From contig DATJYK010000046.1 of NCBI GenBank assembly GCA_035578005.1, positions 1-64,000 on the forward strand: a stretch of 64,000 nt of DNA, written 5' to 3'. Below the pieces are notes generated by a model. The model saw only the letters and a program-made list of their open reading frames with translations, was not told where the DNA came from and ran no database searches. The position numbers and the translations under genes were made by a program. Below are positions 1-7,766 of this stretch, piece after piece (the first letter of the stretch is position 1; each line of letters starts with the position of its first letter). The stretch comes from Gp13-AA77 sp035578005. GTDB taxonomy: Bacteria > Acidobacteriota > Terriglobia > UBA7540.

Positions 1-353
1 ATCGGGTTCTCGTCAAAAAGGACGCCGCACGAACCTTCCTGGCCTTCTTTGGTCGCGCGAAATCGGCACTCCGAATGCTCCGGTTGATTGACGCCCTGCT
101 CGTCTGCGGCCTGTTGCAAGGCGCACAGCAGGCTGAAGGTCTGCGCATGCGCCTGGCACTCGCCTGTGCTTGCCTTGTCCCAACGCTCCGGCGTCGGGAT
201 CAGTTGCGCAGCGCGGCTTACGATTGCTGCAGCCCAAGGACCTACGTCGGCTTTACTGGTCGGCGCCTTGGTCGTCGGCGTCGCCGTTTGGGCATGCGGA
301 GCCTGCGTGATCAGCAGGGCGCTCAGGAGTGTGGCGATCGTGAGCTTACGCAT
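1..353 (-). CDS. Secreted hypothetical protein, C-terminus cut by window edge
   Basis: An open frame runs from an ATG at 351-353 to the window edge (117 codons visible) with no stop. A strong GGAGG lies 6 nt upstream of the ATG. Residues 1-22 form a typical signal peptide (MRKLT, then a hydrophobic core, ending in AHAQT), so the product is exported. The mature part starts with a Thr/Pro/Ala-rich linker and contains four cysteines at about residues 66, 76, 93 and 108, which suggests disulfides. I do not recognise the family. The reading frame, ribosome-binding site and signal peptide make it a real gene; its function is unknown. Confidence 0.75.
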   Translation of the reverse strand, partial: MRKLTIATLLSALLITQAPHAQTATPTTKAPTSKADVGPWAAAIVSRAAQLIPTPERWDKASTGECQAHAQTFSLLCALQQAADEQGVNQPEHSECRFRATKEGQEGSCGVLFDENP

Positions 354-403
354 CGTTGCCTCCGGCTCAGATGTCGTGAATCAATTCCTCGATCTTACCC
401 TGT

Positions 404-650
404 ATGGAAATACGGGGTCAGACCGCAAGTTTCCTGAAACCCCGTGCTGGCCCGTATCGTGGAGCGGGCAACGGAATATCCATGATCCAGCGCGGAGGCT
501 CATCTCAGCGGAGTCGACTCGCTCGGAACTTCTTGGACGACGAGGTGGCGCAGGTCGGCACGAGGTATCGTCTACTCGCTGACAGGACCACAGAAGCGGT
601 TCACGCAGTCGGTTGGCGAGACTCTATCGGAAGTGACGCGCCGAGATACC
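404..650 (+). pseudogene. Possible decayed REP-associated transposase remnant
   Basis: No intact gene occupies 354-730. The + strand holds a ggggtcagaccg motif (414-425), of the kind often found beside REP-associated tyrosine transposases. It is followed by a frame with the words GISMIQRGG, which resemble the conserved N-terminus of that family (GIxxHxxQRGNNR). The catalytic HUH region and the rest of the protein are absent. The resemblance is short and made by eye, so this may be ordinary spacer DNA. Confidence 0.25.
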
Positions 651-730
651 CGGCATAGCCTCGCTCCCACTCGCTCGGGTAGTGTCTCGGTTTGAATTTC
701 TGAGCGCAGTCCGTCGGGCGAGTCGCGCGA

Positions 731-1264
731 TTAAACAGGAACGTACGTCAACCGAATCAGGTCATCGGCGATTAAATCGCTGGCCGCCAGGTGGAGCGGC
801 GGCCGGGGGCCGGCGAAGAATGGCTGGCCACCACCAAGCACGACGGGGCGGAGGTAGAGTCGATACTCATCGATAAGACCGGCCTCGGTCAGGCTTTGCG
901 CCAGGACTGGTCCGGCAACTTGAATCTCGCCAGCCAGCTCGGCCTTCAGCCTGCGTATCACCTTCTCGAAGTCATCCGCGAGAAGCGTCGAGTTGGGGCC
1001 AACTGACTTGAGGGAACGCGACACGACCCACTTCGGCCGGCTCCGCCACACCACCGCGAACTCGCGATCCTCCGCGTCCCAATCCGGAAGATCTTCGTCC
1101 CAATAACGCATGATCTCGTACGTGCGGCGACCGTAAATGAAGCCCGTCGCGCCGCGCACCAGCCCGATGAAGTGACGGAAGGCCGCGGGTGCAGGCGGCC
1201 CAAGCTTCATGTGGTCGACGTAGCCATCGAGGGACTGGCTCAATCCGTAGACAAGTTTTGCCAC
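731..1264 (-). CDS. Dihydrofolate reductase-family (RibD C-terminal-like) protein
   Basis: A 177-residue protein of the bacterial 'dihydrofolate reductase family' (RibD_C fold), probably an NADPH-dependent reductase; the substrate cannot be told from sequence. It opens with MAKLVYGLSQSLDGYVD, the usual start of this family. It contains GRRTYEIMRYW and a C-terminal half with GEIQVAGPVLAQSL and VVLGGGQPFF, which form the nucleotide-binding part. I chose GTG at 1262-1264 because a purine-rich GGGAGGGAG lies about 9 nt upstream and the family sequence begins there. The longer frame to 1420 adds 52 residues of low-complexity sequence with no homologous look. These proteins are commonly stand-alone; nothing nearby ties it to folate or riboflavin synthesis. 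Confidence 0.85.
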   Translation of the reverse strand: MAKLVYGLSQSLDGYVDHMKLGPPAPAAFRHFIGLVRGATGFIYGRRTYEIMRYWDEDLPDWDAEDREFAVVWRSRPKWVVSRSLKSVGPNSTLLADDFEKVIRRLKAELAGEIQVAGPVLAQSLTEAGLIDEYRLYLRPVVLGGGQPFFAGPRPPLHLAASDLIADDLIRLTYVPV

Positions 1265-1449
1265 GTTGCAAATCTCCCTCCCACGTTCTTCATAATGGCT
1301 TGAGCCGGCGTCGCGCGGAGGTGAGGTTGAACACGATCTGCGCGCGGCACCGTCGGTGCGACAATAAAGGAAACCCGACCCCGCATTGCACCTGACCACG
1401 GAACGCAGACGACGCGCCATATGGGCCGTGGCTCATTTGCCGCCGGGCT

Positions 1450-2286
1450 TTACTGGCACACGATTAAGAAAAACCAAGGGAAGCACACAACCGGCCGCGC
1501 CACTAGCCGGGGGCCGGGTCCTGGGGGGTCGCCCCCTGGTATGGAGTTGATGGCGGCGCCCCAAGCTGCATTGAATGCGCCCGATGAAAGACCTAACCCT
1601 GGGTGAGAAGTCCACGCAATGGTTCCGTTGATGATGCGGTTACCATCGCTGGAAATCGTGCCTGTCAAAATGGCGGTTCCGGGATACTGCCCAGTATCGG
1701 TGCGGTGCATGATGACCGAGTCGCGAGTGAAGCTTTCGACGGTCACCACTTGACTGTTGGCGGTATCACCCTGCACCACGTAGTGGCCATTAGTCCAGAT
1801 CCAGGTTCTGCAAGCGGCAGCACACCAGTGCATCACGCTGGGCGGGCTTTGCGTGCTCTGGCCAATTGTCGCATACCAGTTGCCGGCTTTGTTGTCCCAA
1901 TGTCCTGGCCAAGATGACGTGAATTCCCCTCCCACCCGATCGCCGTGCCGAGTCCCCTTGTAGACCGCCGTCAAACCCGTTGATGAACCGGTCGAGTCCG
2001 CCCGACGGATGACCACATTGTCGCCATCCAGACTCTCCACGCTGAGGTTTGCAACCTCGCCGGATGGCCATTGCCCATTTCCTTGTTTGCCAAGGAATGT
2101 CCAGGTCGCGCAATTATTGACCCCCTCACACTCTGTCATGGTGACGGGAACGGCAGCTTTCTCCTTGGATGCCGCTTGCGCTGCGTTCTGTGCCGATGGA
2201 GTTGTTTGAGCGCACGTGACACTTGTCAGAGCGAATGTTGCCAGAACGACCGATAAGAACCTCCCGAAAGAATGCGGCTGAGCCAT
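1450..2286 (-). CDS. Secreted hypothetical protein with internal duplication
   Basis: A 278-residue exported protein. The ATG at 2284-2286 is preceded by a clear AGGAGG; residues 1-26 are a signal peptide ending near VTCAQT. The mature protein has two related halves. The first runs from the CEGVNNCATW region (about residue 52) through a W-P-S-G turn and VESLDGDNVVIRRADSTG to a GT-rich strand. The second runs from HWCAAACRTW through VESFTRDSVIMHRTDTG to a similar strand. Shared positions include two cysteines followed by TW or W, VES, D-x-V-(I)-x-R-x-D and a GT strand, suggesting two copies of a small beta domain. The tail is Pro/Gly-rich and then hydrophobic. I do not recognise the family and assign no function. 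Confidence 0.75.
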   Translation of the reverse strand: MAQPHSFGRFLSVVLATFALTSVTCAQTTPSAQNAAQAASKEKAAVPVTMTECEGVNNCATWTFLGKQGNGQWPSGEVANLSVESLDGDNVVIRRADSTGSSTGLTAVYKGTRHGDRVGGEFTSSWPGHWDNKAGNWYATIGQSTQSPPSVMHWCAAACRTWIWTNGHYVVQGDTANSQVVTVESFTRDSVIMHRTDTGQYPGTAILTGTISSDGNRIINGTIAWTSHPGLGLSSGAFNAAWGAAINSIPGGDPPGPGPRLVARPVVCFPWFFLIVCQ

Positions 2287-2343
2287 CGGTAAGCCTCCTA
2301 AAGAGATGAGATCCCACAAATTATATTTGGTCGGCCCGCCTTG

Positions 2344-2760
2344 CTAATGGGTCTGTTCGATCACAAGCCTCGCGCCGGTCATTCCCAGATGGCGGTCTGT
2401 TGACCAGCAAATCGAGAGACGGCGGCGAACCATAATCGCAAGACCATGAGCATCAGCCAGCGTGAGCGGCTGATGATGAAACCTCTTGATCAGCCTGCCT
2501 GCCTCAGTCAACGCCTCGTCGTCGAACGCCTGAATCTGAAGCAATGGCAGGTCGCCCACAAAACTGAGAAACTGAATTGCCCGGTTCTGATCGTATCGCC
2601 GCAGAAACCAACCATGCCCTTCGGCGATGACCAGTGCAGAGGTCACCAAATTAGGTGGCGTCGCGAAAAGTCTTCGGAAAAAGGGGTGATAGCTATCCGA
2701 CCGATCCAGAAAAGCGATCAGGGCGGAGGTATCCACATAGGATTCAGTCTTTGGAGCCAT
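2344..2760 (-). CDS. PIN-domain ribonuclease toxin (VapC-like)
   Basis: A 138-residue PIN-domain protein, probably the RNase toxin of a type II toxin-antitoxin pair. The acidic metal-binding residues of the fold are visible: D10 (SYVDTSALIAF), E46 (VIAEGHGW), D102 (LTLADAHGLA) and D121 (CWSTDRHLG). The start at MAPKTES (2760) overlaps the antitoxin's last codons by 17 bp, which implies translational coupling. The longer upstream frame would run into the antitoxin coding region and was not used. Known members cleave tRNA or mRNA when the antitoxin is degraded; the target here is unknown. Confidence 0.85.
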   Translation of the reverse strand: MAPKTESYVDTSALIAFLDRSDSYHPFFRRLFATPPNLVTSALVIAEGHGWFLRRYDQNRAIQFLSFVGDLPLLQIQAFDDEALTEAGRLIKRFHHQPLTLADAHGLAIMVRRRLSICWSTDRHLGMTGARLVIEQTH

Positions 2761-2968
2761 AGACAATCTCGTCGATCGAACGGCTTGATTGCGGATTTCC
2801 CGACTCCACAAGGCCCGCGTAGCGCATCCAGGGCGCATTTCCCGAGTGCGGCAGGGCATTCCGAATCGCTCGGCGGACAAACTCGGCTAGCGAAGCACCA
2901 AGAGCCTTCGCCTCCTTCTTGGCCAGAATGTATTCCTGTTCGTCGAAGCTGACTTGAGTCCGAATCAT
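2744..2968 (-). CDS. Ribbon-helix-helix-type antitoxin of the PIN toxin
   Basis: A 74-residue protein just upstream of, and overlapping, the PIN toxin. MIRTQVSFDEQEY forms a short beta strand followed by two helices (ILAKKEAKALG, SLAEFVRRAIRNAL), the usual ribbon-helix-helix DNA-binding pattern. The C-terminal ~30 residues (SRSIDEIVYGSKD) are the likely toxin-binding tail. A GTG at 2983 would add five residues; I prefer ATG at 2968 because the strand that contacts DNA begins there and a GAGG lies about 10 nt upstream. It should neutralise the toxin and repress its own promoter, as is known for such pairs. Confidence 0.8.
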   Translation of the reverse strand: MIRTQVSFDEQEYILAKKEAKALGASLAEFVRRAIRNALPHSGNAPWMRYAGLVESGNPQSSRSIDEIVYGSKD

Positions 2969-3032
2969 GTTATCACGCCTCACTCCGGCAGGTGGTGACT
3001 GAACTCAAACGCCGCGTCAAAATCGGCACGTG

Positions 3033-3106
3033 CCCTGGGAGCGCGGGCGTCCCGCCCGCTCTCTCCTTTTATCGACTTTGCGGGCGGGACGCCCGCGCTC
3101 CCAGGG
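3033..3106. repeat. Perfect long inverted repeat (27-bp arms)
   Basis: Two perfectly complementary 27-bp arms (3033-3059 and 3080-3106), each containing GGGAGCGCGGGCGTCCCGCC or its complement, flank a 20-bp loop. A closely related but longer element lies at 54634-54740. It sits in the 282-bp gap between the antitoxin and the M20 peptidase and may be a small non-autonomous element or a REP-like hairpin. The rest of the gap holds only a 40-codon frame (3125-3247) without a ribosome-binding site, which I do not call. Confidence 0.85.
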
Positions 3107-3250
3107 TGCTCTACTTAAGACGCCATGTTTACAGATGGCGAGCCGGAACTCCGTCGCGCCTGGATTACGGCGATACCGGACATAACCGTGCCGAACCGGA
3201 ATCTTGTGCGGATTGCCGACATCACTGCCGCGGCGGATCAAACGTAGTCT

Positions 3251-4261
3251 TCAACCATCGCACCGCGCCAGCAGTTCGCGCGTCAGCTTCACGTAGATCT
3301 CGACGGCCTTCAAAAGCTCGGCTTTGGGAACTTTCTCGCCCTCGGTGTGAGCCACATGAATGCTTCCCGGACCGATCAGCAGCGGCCGTCCCCAATTCGT
3401 CAGCGAAGGGAGGTCAGTGGTGAAGGCCACCATTTGCGTCTCGTATCCTTCGAGGGCCTCCAACTTCAGCGGCGGGGTATCGCGAATGAGCGTCAATTTG
3501 CAGCGTCCTTCCAGCAGCCTCTCCACTCGCGTGCGCAGATTCGGAACATCTGGCGGCTCGGGTATGGTTCGAATAAGGATGTCAGCCTCGGCATGATCGG
3601 GAATCACGTTGGCAGCGCGGCCGCCGGAAATAAGGCCGATGTTGAGGGTGGAGGGGCCGAAGACGGGATCCTGAGGCAGCAGCAAACGGCGCACGTCGGC
3701 CAGGATATCGAGCAGTTTCTCGATGGCCGGGTCACCGAGCTCCGGATAAGCTGAGTGAGCCGCCCGGCCCTGCACCTCGATCCTGAACCACAAGTTGCCC
3801 TTCGAGCCGACGGCCAAACGATTGTCAGTAGGCTCGCCGTTGATAATGTATCGAGAGCCGCGCGGTGCGAGATTGGCTGCCTGCGCGCCCTCGCTGGTGG
3901 TCTCTTCACCAACCAAAAATAGAAGGCCGAAGTCGCTGCACCCCTCGCCCAGCAGCCGCCGGGCGGCGGCGACCTGGGCTGCGATGATACCCTTGGCGTC
4001 ACAGGAGCCGCGCCCGTAGATAAATTCCGCGTCTTCGCGAGCCCCGAAGAACGGAGGTACCGTATCCATGTGAGTGCTCAGCACTACCTTCGGCTCGCCA
4101 CGGGCCGCGAAAACATTGCAGCGTTCGCCGGCCACGGGTTGTGTTTCCACTTCAAGACCCAACCCGGGCAGATACTGGCTCAGAAACCGGGCGCACTCAG
4201 GTTCGCTGCCCGTTACGGAGTTGATGTTCACCAGTGTTCGAGTAAGTTCGAAGAGTTCCAT
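3251..4261 (-). CDS. M20 family metallopeptidase (ArgE/DapE-like deacylase)
   Basis: A 336-residue cytoplasmic zinc hydrolase of the M20 ArgE/DapE/CPG2 family. Dinuclear zinc-site motifs are present: H64 and D66 in LSTHMDTVPP, D88 in YGRGSCDAKG, the catalytic Glu pair E119-E120 in LVGEETTSEG, E143 in NGEPTDN, and a C-terminal His in HVAHTEGEKV. The dimerisation (lid) domain lies between, around GRAAHSAYPELG (H169). The length is slightly short for ArgE/DapE (about 375). The substrate (N-acyl amino acid or dipeptide) cannot be decided; no arginine or lysine biosynthesis genes are adjacent. It stands alone between two toxin-antitoxin loci. The ATG at 4261 lacks a good ribosome-binding site, so the start is less certain than the rest. 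Confidence 0.88.
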   Translation of the reverse strand: MELFELTRTLVNINSVTGSEPECARFLSQYLPGLGLEVETQPVAGERCNVFAARGEPKVVLSTHMDTVPPFFGAREDAEFIYGRGSCDAKGIIAAQVAAARRLLGEGCSDFGLLFLVGEETTSEGAQAANLAPRGSRYIINGEPTDNRLAVGSKGNLWFRIEVQGRAAHSAYPELGDPAIEKLLDILADVRRLLLPQDPVFGPSTLNIGLISGGRAANVIPDHAEADILIRTIPEPPDVPNLRTRVERLLEGRCKLTLIRDTPPLKLEALEGYETQMVAFTTDLPSLTNWGRPLLIGPGSIHVAHTEGEKVPKAELLKAVEIYVKLTRELLARCDG

Positions 4262-4367
4262 GATTGTTGAGAGCTGTCGGGTCTTTCGCTCGGCATTTGT
4301 CCACCGTCGGTCCCCGCCTTCGCGGCGGATGACGTGGCTGGAAGTAGAGGCTCTTCTCCAACGCGGT

Positions 4368-4411
4368 CATTCCCGCGAACTTGTCCCCGCGAAAGCGGGG
4401 AGAGGGAATCC
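4368..4411. repeat. CATTCCCGCGAA-type inverted-repeat element (dRS3-like)
   Basis: An outer CATTCCCGCG / GGGAATCC pair encloses a tight hairpin CCCCGC-GAAA-GCGGGG at 4385-4400 with a GNRA-type loop. The word resembles the dispersed ATTCCC...GGGAAT repeats known from Neisseria (dRS3) and seen in many other genomes; a cleaner, paired version is at 16024-16110. It lies in the 349-bp gap 4262-4610, which otherwise shows only the operator repeats described separately. Confidence 0.65.
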
Positions 4412-4552
4412 ACGAGTCTTCACGCAGACTCAATACCGTCTTCTCTAAGTTACAGACTTCTGGGATGAGTTACCAGCGGACGCTGACGCGGGCTTGATCC
4501 AGAGTCCGGTGCGAATCGTCAAAGCTGCTGATTCTGCTGATTCCTGGCCGTC

Positions 4553-4577
4553 TTGACGTGTCATGATTTGTCATGAT
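4553..4577 (+). promoter_or_regulatory. Candidate promoter/operator of the Doc toxin-antitoxin pair
   Basis: Two identical 9-bp words TGTCATGAT occur at 4559-4567 and 4569-4577, one helical turn apart, each containing the palindrome TCATGA. They directly follow a TTGACG that could be a -35 element (4553-4558) and lie 34 bp before the antitoxin start. This is the arrangement expected for antitoxin autorepression, but no matching -10 is convincing, so the promoter part is tentative. Confidence 0.5.
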
Positions 4578-4610
4578 AGGCTTGTGTTAAATAAGAGCAG
4601 GGACAGTGTC

Positions 4611-4838
4611 ATGGCTCAAACTCGTGAGAAATTCGCCACCCAGGTCAACCCAGAACTTGCGACAGCCTTGCGTTCACTTGCGCAAAGTGAAGGCCGGCAA
4701 CTGCAAGCATTGGTGGATGAGGCCCTTACTGACTTGATCGAGAAGCACAACCGCATGAAGCCGCGCGCTCACGTCATGGGCGCTTATCTCGCCAGCCACG
4801 AAAGATTCGCCCCTCTGTACAAGAAGCTCGCCAAATGA
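4611..4838 (+). CDS. Antitoxin of the Doc toxin
   Basis: A 75-residue protein whose stop overlaps the start of the Doc toxin by 4 bp (ATGA). MAQTREKFATQVNPELATALRSLAQSEGRQLQALVDEAL looks like a ribbon-helix-helix fold, a strand followed by two helices. The C-terminal half (RMKPRAHVMGAYLASHERFAPLYKKLAK) is the likely toxin-binding segment. I chose the ATG at 4611 because the strand-helix-helix begins there; the longer frame from 4563 runs through the operator repeats. Expected role: neutralise the Fic/Doc AMP- or phospho-transferase and repress the operon. Confidence 0.8.
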   Translation: MAQTREKFATQVNPELATALRSLAQSEGRQLQALVDEALTDLIEKHNRMKPRAHVMGAYLASHERFAPLYKKLAK

Positions 4839-5218
4839 GCGACTTTCTTACTTTGGCGGAGGTCCTGGCTATTCATGCCGACCAGATTGAACGCTACGGC
4901 GGTTCCCAAGGCGTTCGGGATCAGGGCCTGCTGGAAGCCGCCCTGTTTAGGCCACAGACTGGTTACTACGCTGGCCTGATCGAGGAAGCCGCAGCCTTGT
5001 GGGAAAGTCTCGCTCAAAACCACCCGTTCGTCGATGGCAATAAGCGCACCGCGTTTGCTGCCACCTATACTTTTCTTGCCATCAACGGCGCGCAGCTCAC
5101 TGCCGACGCCGCGCAAACCTACGCCTTCATCGCGAATTTATACCGGGCAAATCGGTTCGACTTCGAAAGCCTACTTCCTTGGCTGCGCCGTCACGTCAGG
5201 CAGCGGTCTGAGGAATGA
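4835..5218 (+). CDS. doc: Doc (death-on-curing) family toxin, Fic fold
   Basis: A 127-residue toxin with the Fic/Doc active-site motif HPFVDGNKRTAF starting at H63 (HxFxDGNKR). This identifies a small Doc-type enzyme; phage P1 Doc phosphorylates EF-Tu and halts translation. The flanking sequence FLTLAEVLAIHADQIERYGG at the N-terminus is typical of Doc. The length matches the family (about 125 residues). The gene follows its antitoxin with a 4-bp overlap, so the two are co-translated. This is a second, unrelated toxin-antitoxin module within 2.5 kb of the PIN module. Confidence 0.9.
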   Translation: MSDFLTLAEVLAIHADQIERYGGSQGVRDQGLLEAALFRPQTGYYAGLIEEAAALWESLAQNHPFVDGNKRTAFAATYTFLAINGAQLTADAAQTYAFIANLYRANRFDFESLLPWLRRHVRQRSEE

Positions 5219-5269
5219 TGTGTGTTCCAATCGCGTTTCGGCAGCCCCCCTCCGCAGCGGCGCCCTCTT

Positions 5270-6079
5270 CTATAGTTCGTCGGCAGCCGCGATTGGAACG
5301 GCTGCGTTTGATGCTTCGGAAGACTCGGCCGCCGGCACCTTCAGGCTTGCCGCCCAATTGGAAAGACGCTTGAGGCTGGGGTAGTCCGTGCGGTCAGCCT
5401 GGAGGGGGGTAATCGAGATTTCGTTGGCCACGATGGCCGAGTAGTCGGATTCGGGCTCAACGTTCTCAAAGGCTACCGACTCATCCTGCCAGTAATAGGG
5501 ACGGCCGCGCGGGTCCTGTTTTTCGTGGATGATGTTCTGAGTGATCTTGCGGCTCTGGTGGGTGAAGCGCACTCCGCGCACTTCGCCGCGAGGAACGTTG
5601 ACATTCAGCATCACGCCTGGCGGCAGCCCTTCCCGAATCACCTTGGCGGCGAGCTCGGCTGCGAACACCGCGGCCACCGAAAAATTGAGGTTCTTCCGCG
5701 AAGCCAGCGACACGGCCACGGCAGGAACTCCGTGCAAGGTGGCCTCAAGCGCTGCCGCCACGGTCCCCGAGTAGATGAGATTCTCGCCCAGATTCGCGCC
5801 CGCATTGATCCCCGACACCACCAAAGCCGGCGGCGTTTTCAGCAACTGGTGGAGTGCCAGAATCACCGCGTCCGCAGGCGTGCCGGAAACGGCGTAGCGC
5901 CGCTCGTCAAGCGCGTACACCCTCAAAGGAGAATGAATGGTGATGGACTGACTGGTGGCGCTGCGCTCCGAATCAGGCGCCACCACCAAAACCTCCCCAA
6001 GCGGAGCCAGAGCCTGCTCCAGCGCCTTGAGCCCGGGGGCGTGAATACCGTCGTCATTGGTAACTAGAATTCGGAACAT
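5270..6079 (-). CDS. surE: 5'/3'-nucleotidase SurE
   Basis: A 269-residue protein of the SurE family, a metal-dependent phosphatase of nucleoside 5'- and 3'-monophosphates. The N-terminal NDDG at residues 8-11 (RILVTNDDGIHAPGL) binds the metal. It is followed by APDSERSATSQSIT, VSGTPADAV and VVSGINAGANLG, all classic SurE motifs. I chose the start at MFRILVT, where the family begins. The upstream extension in the same frame is translated from the heptamer repeat at 6113-6140 and is not credible. The C-terminal ~20 residues (PAAESSEASNAAV...) are a low-complexity tail. No stationary-phase partner such as pcm is nearby. Confidence 0.95.
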   Translation of the reverse strand: MFRILVTNDDGIHAPGLKALEQALAPLGEVLVVAPDSERSATSQSITIHSPLRVYALDERRYAVSGTPADAVILALHQLLKTPPALVVSGINAGANLGENLIYSGTVAAALEATLHGVPAVAVSLASRKNLNFSVAAVFAAELAAKVIREGLPPGVMLNVNVPRGEVRGVRFTHQSRKITQNIIHEKQDPRGRPYYWQDESVAFENVEPESDYSAIVANEISITPLQADRTDYPSLKRLSNWAASLKVPAAESSEASNAAVPIAAADEL

Positions 6080-6112
6080 AGGAACAGAGACAAGAGACGA
6101 GGCGTTAGTTGT

Positions 6113-6140
6113 CAGGTGCCAGGTGCTAGGTGCCAGGTGC
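6113..6140. repeat. Heptamer tandem repeat (GTGCCAG-type)
   Basis: Four near-identical 7-bp units (CAGGTGC, CAGGTGC, TAGGTGC, CAGGTGC) immediately upstream of surE. The same unit, in opposite orientation, builds the larger array 116 bp away at 6256-6381. Confidence 0.85.
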
Positions 6141-6255
6141 CGGTAGTTCATTGTCGATTGGTCAGAAGCCATAATTCAAGAGATTAGTGAGCTTCGATAC
6201 CTTGATATCGACACGGCGAACTGAATCTCGAGCTGAGGAACTCCCAACGACTGAA

Positions 6256-6381
6256 ACCTGGCACGTGACACCTGACACCCAGCACCTGACACCCGGCACC
6301 TGACACCCGGCACCTGACACCCAGCACCTGACACGTGACACCCGACACCCGGCACCTGACACCCGGCAACTGACACCTCGC
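6256..6381. repeat. 14-bp (2 x 7) tandem repeat array, nine units
   Basis: Nine consecutive 14-bp units, consensus ACCTGACACCCGGC with ACCCAGC and ACGTGAC variants, fill 126 bp between surE and the formaldehyde dehydrogenase gene. Each 14-mer is two related heptamers. The array occupies most of the 319-bp gap; no gene or promoter is evident there. Confidence 0.95.
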
Positions 6382-6398
6382 CTCTCGTCTCTGCAGTC

Positions 6399-7592
6399 TC
6401 AATTACGTGAGATGCTGCTATGCGGATCGATGACGAATTTCTTGGCGGCTCCTTTATCAAAATCTTTGTAGCCCTTGGGACCCTCGTCCAGGTTGATCAC
6501 CGTGACGTTGGTGGCTTTGGCGATTTTGATTTTGTCGTAGAGAATGGCCATCATCAGCCCGCGGTTGTACTTCATCACGGGACATTGGCCGGTGGTGAAG
6601 TGGTGGGACTTCGCCCAACCGAGGCCAATGCGAATCACCAGATTGCCGCTCTTGGCGGCTTCATCGATGCCGCCGGGATCGTCGGTGACGTAAAGGCCCG
6701 GGATGCCGATGGCGCCGGCGGCGCGCGTAAGCTGCATCAACGAATTGAGAACCGTTGCCGGCGCCTCCTTGGCGGCTCCTGCCCCGTGCCCTCGGGCCTC
6801 GAATCCGACGCAATCCACCGCGCAGTCGACTTCTGGCACTCCCAGAATCTGATCGATCTGGTCAGCAATCGAAGCACTTTTGGAGACGTCGACGGTCTCG
6901 CAGCCGAAGCTCTTGGCCTGCGCAAGACGCTCCGGGATCATATCGCCGACGATCACGCAGGCCGCGCCCAGCAGGTGACAAGCGGCCGCGCAAGCGAGAC
7001 CCACCGGTCCCGCGCCCGCCACATAGACCGTCGATCCGGTGGTAACGCCGGCCGTGACGGCGCCGTGGTAGCCGGTAGGCAGGATGTCCGAGAGGCACGT
7101 GAGGTCACGGATCTTTTCGAGCGCCTGTGCCTTATCCGGAAACTTGAGCAGGTTAAAATCAGCATACGGAACCATAACGTATTCCGCCTGCCCGCCCACC
7201 CATCCGCCCATATCGACGTAGCCGTAAGCGGCGCCGGGCCGGGCCGGATTCACGTTGAGGCAGACGCCTGTGCTGCGCTCTTTGCAGTTGCGGCAGCGGC
7301 CGCAAGCAATATTGAACGGGACTGAAACCAGATCACCAACGTTGAGGAATTCAACGTCGCGTCCCTTCTCAATAATTTCGCCTGTGATCTCATGGCCCAG
7401 GATTAAGCCCTTTGGCGCCGTGGTACGGCCCCGGACCATGTGCTGGTCGCTTCCGCAGATGTTAGTCGAGACGATCTTCAGTATTACGCCGTGCTCACAC
7501 TTACGATTTCCCAGCGCCAGCTTCGGGTAGTCGATGCTCTGGACCTCGACCGCGCCCGGACCCATGTACGCCAAGCCACGATTGCTTGCCAT
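6399..7592 (-). CDS. fdhA: Glutathione-independent formaldehyde dehydrogenase (zinc, NAD)
   Basis: A 397-residue medium-chain zinc dehydrogenase that closely resembles Pseudomonas putida formaldehyde dehydrogenase (about 398 residues), which oxidises formaldehyde to formate with NAD and needs no glutathione. Diagnostic segments are MASNRGLAYMGPG at the N-terminus, catalytic zinc Cys in TNICGSDQHMVRG, GHEITGEIIEKG, structural-zinc cysteines in ACGRCRNCKERSTGVC, PGAAYGYVDMGGWVGGQAEY, and the Rossmann motif VYVAGAGPVGLACA. The start MASNRG at 7592 sits just after AGGAGGTGA; the GTG three codons earlier overlaps that site. Neighbours on the same strand are a GlcG-like protein and rhamnose mutarotase, which suggests aldehyde detoxification within a sugar-catabolic region (inference). 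Confidence 0.92.
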   Translation of the reverse strand: MASNRGLAYMGPGAVEVQSIDYPKLALGNRKCEHGVILKIVSTNICGSDQHMVRGRTTAPKGLILGHEITGEIIEKGRDVEFLNVGDLVSVPFNIACGRCRNCKERSTGVCLNVNPARPGAAYGYVDMGGWVGGQAEYVMVPYADFNLLKFPDKAQALEKIRDLTCLSDILPTGYHGAVTAGVTTGSTVYVAGAGPVGLACAAACHLLGAACVIVGDMIPERLAQAKSFGCETVDVSKSASIADQIDQILGVPEVDCAVDCVGFEARGHGAGAAKEAPATVLNSLMQLTRAAGAIGIPGLYVTDDPGGIDEAAKSGNLVIRIGLGWAKSHHFTTGQCPVMKYNRGLMMAILYDKIKIAKATNVTVINLDEGPKGYKDFDKGAAKKFVIDPHSSISRN

Positions 7593-7766
7593 GTCGTTCA
7601 CCTCCTGATTGAATTATGGAACTTTCTCTCGTTCGTCAGCGGGCCGCGAAAGGCTCGAAGTCTGTCATTGCAGAGCGAGATTCCACGGCGCGGCTCGGAA
7701 CCCAGTTAGGCTTCCAACCATGACGCGCCCATGACGCGCTCCCCACAAGATCCGCTCATCTTTCAG

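Noticed and set aside
3125..3247. 40-codon frame after the hairpin at 3033
   Set aside because: No ribosome-binding site, no hydrophobic or known motif; probably chance.
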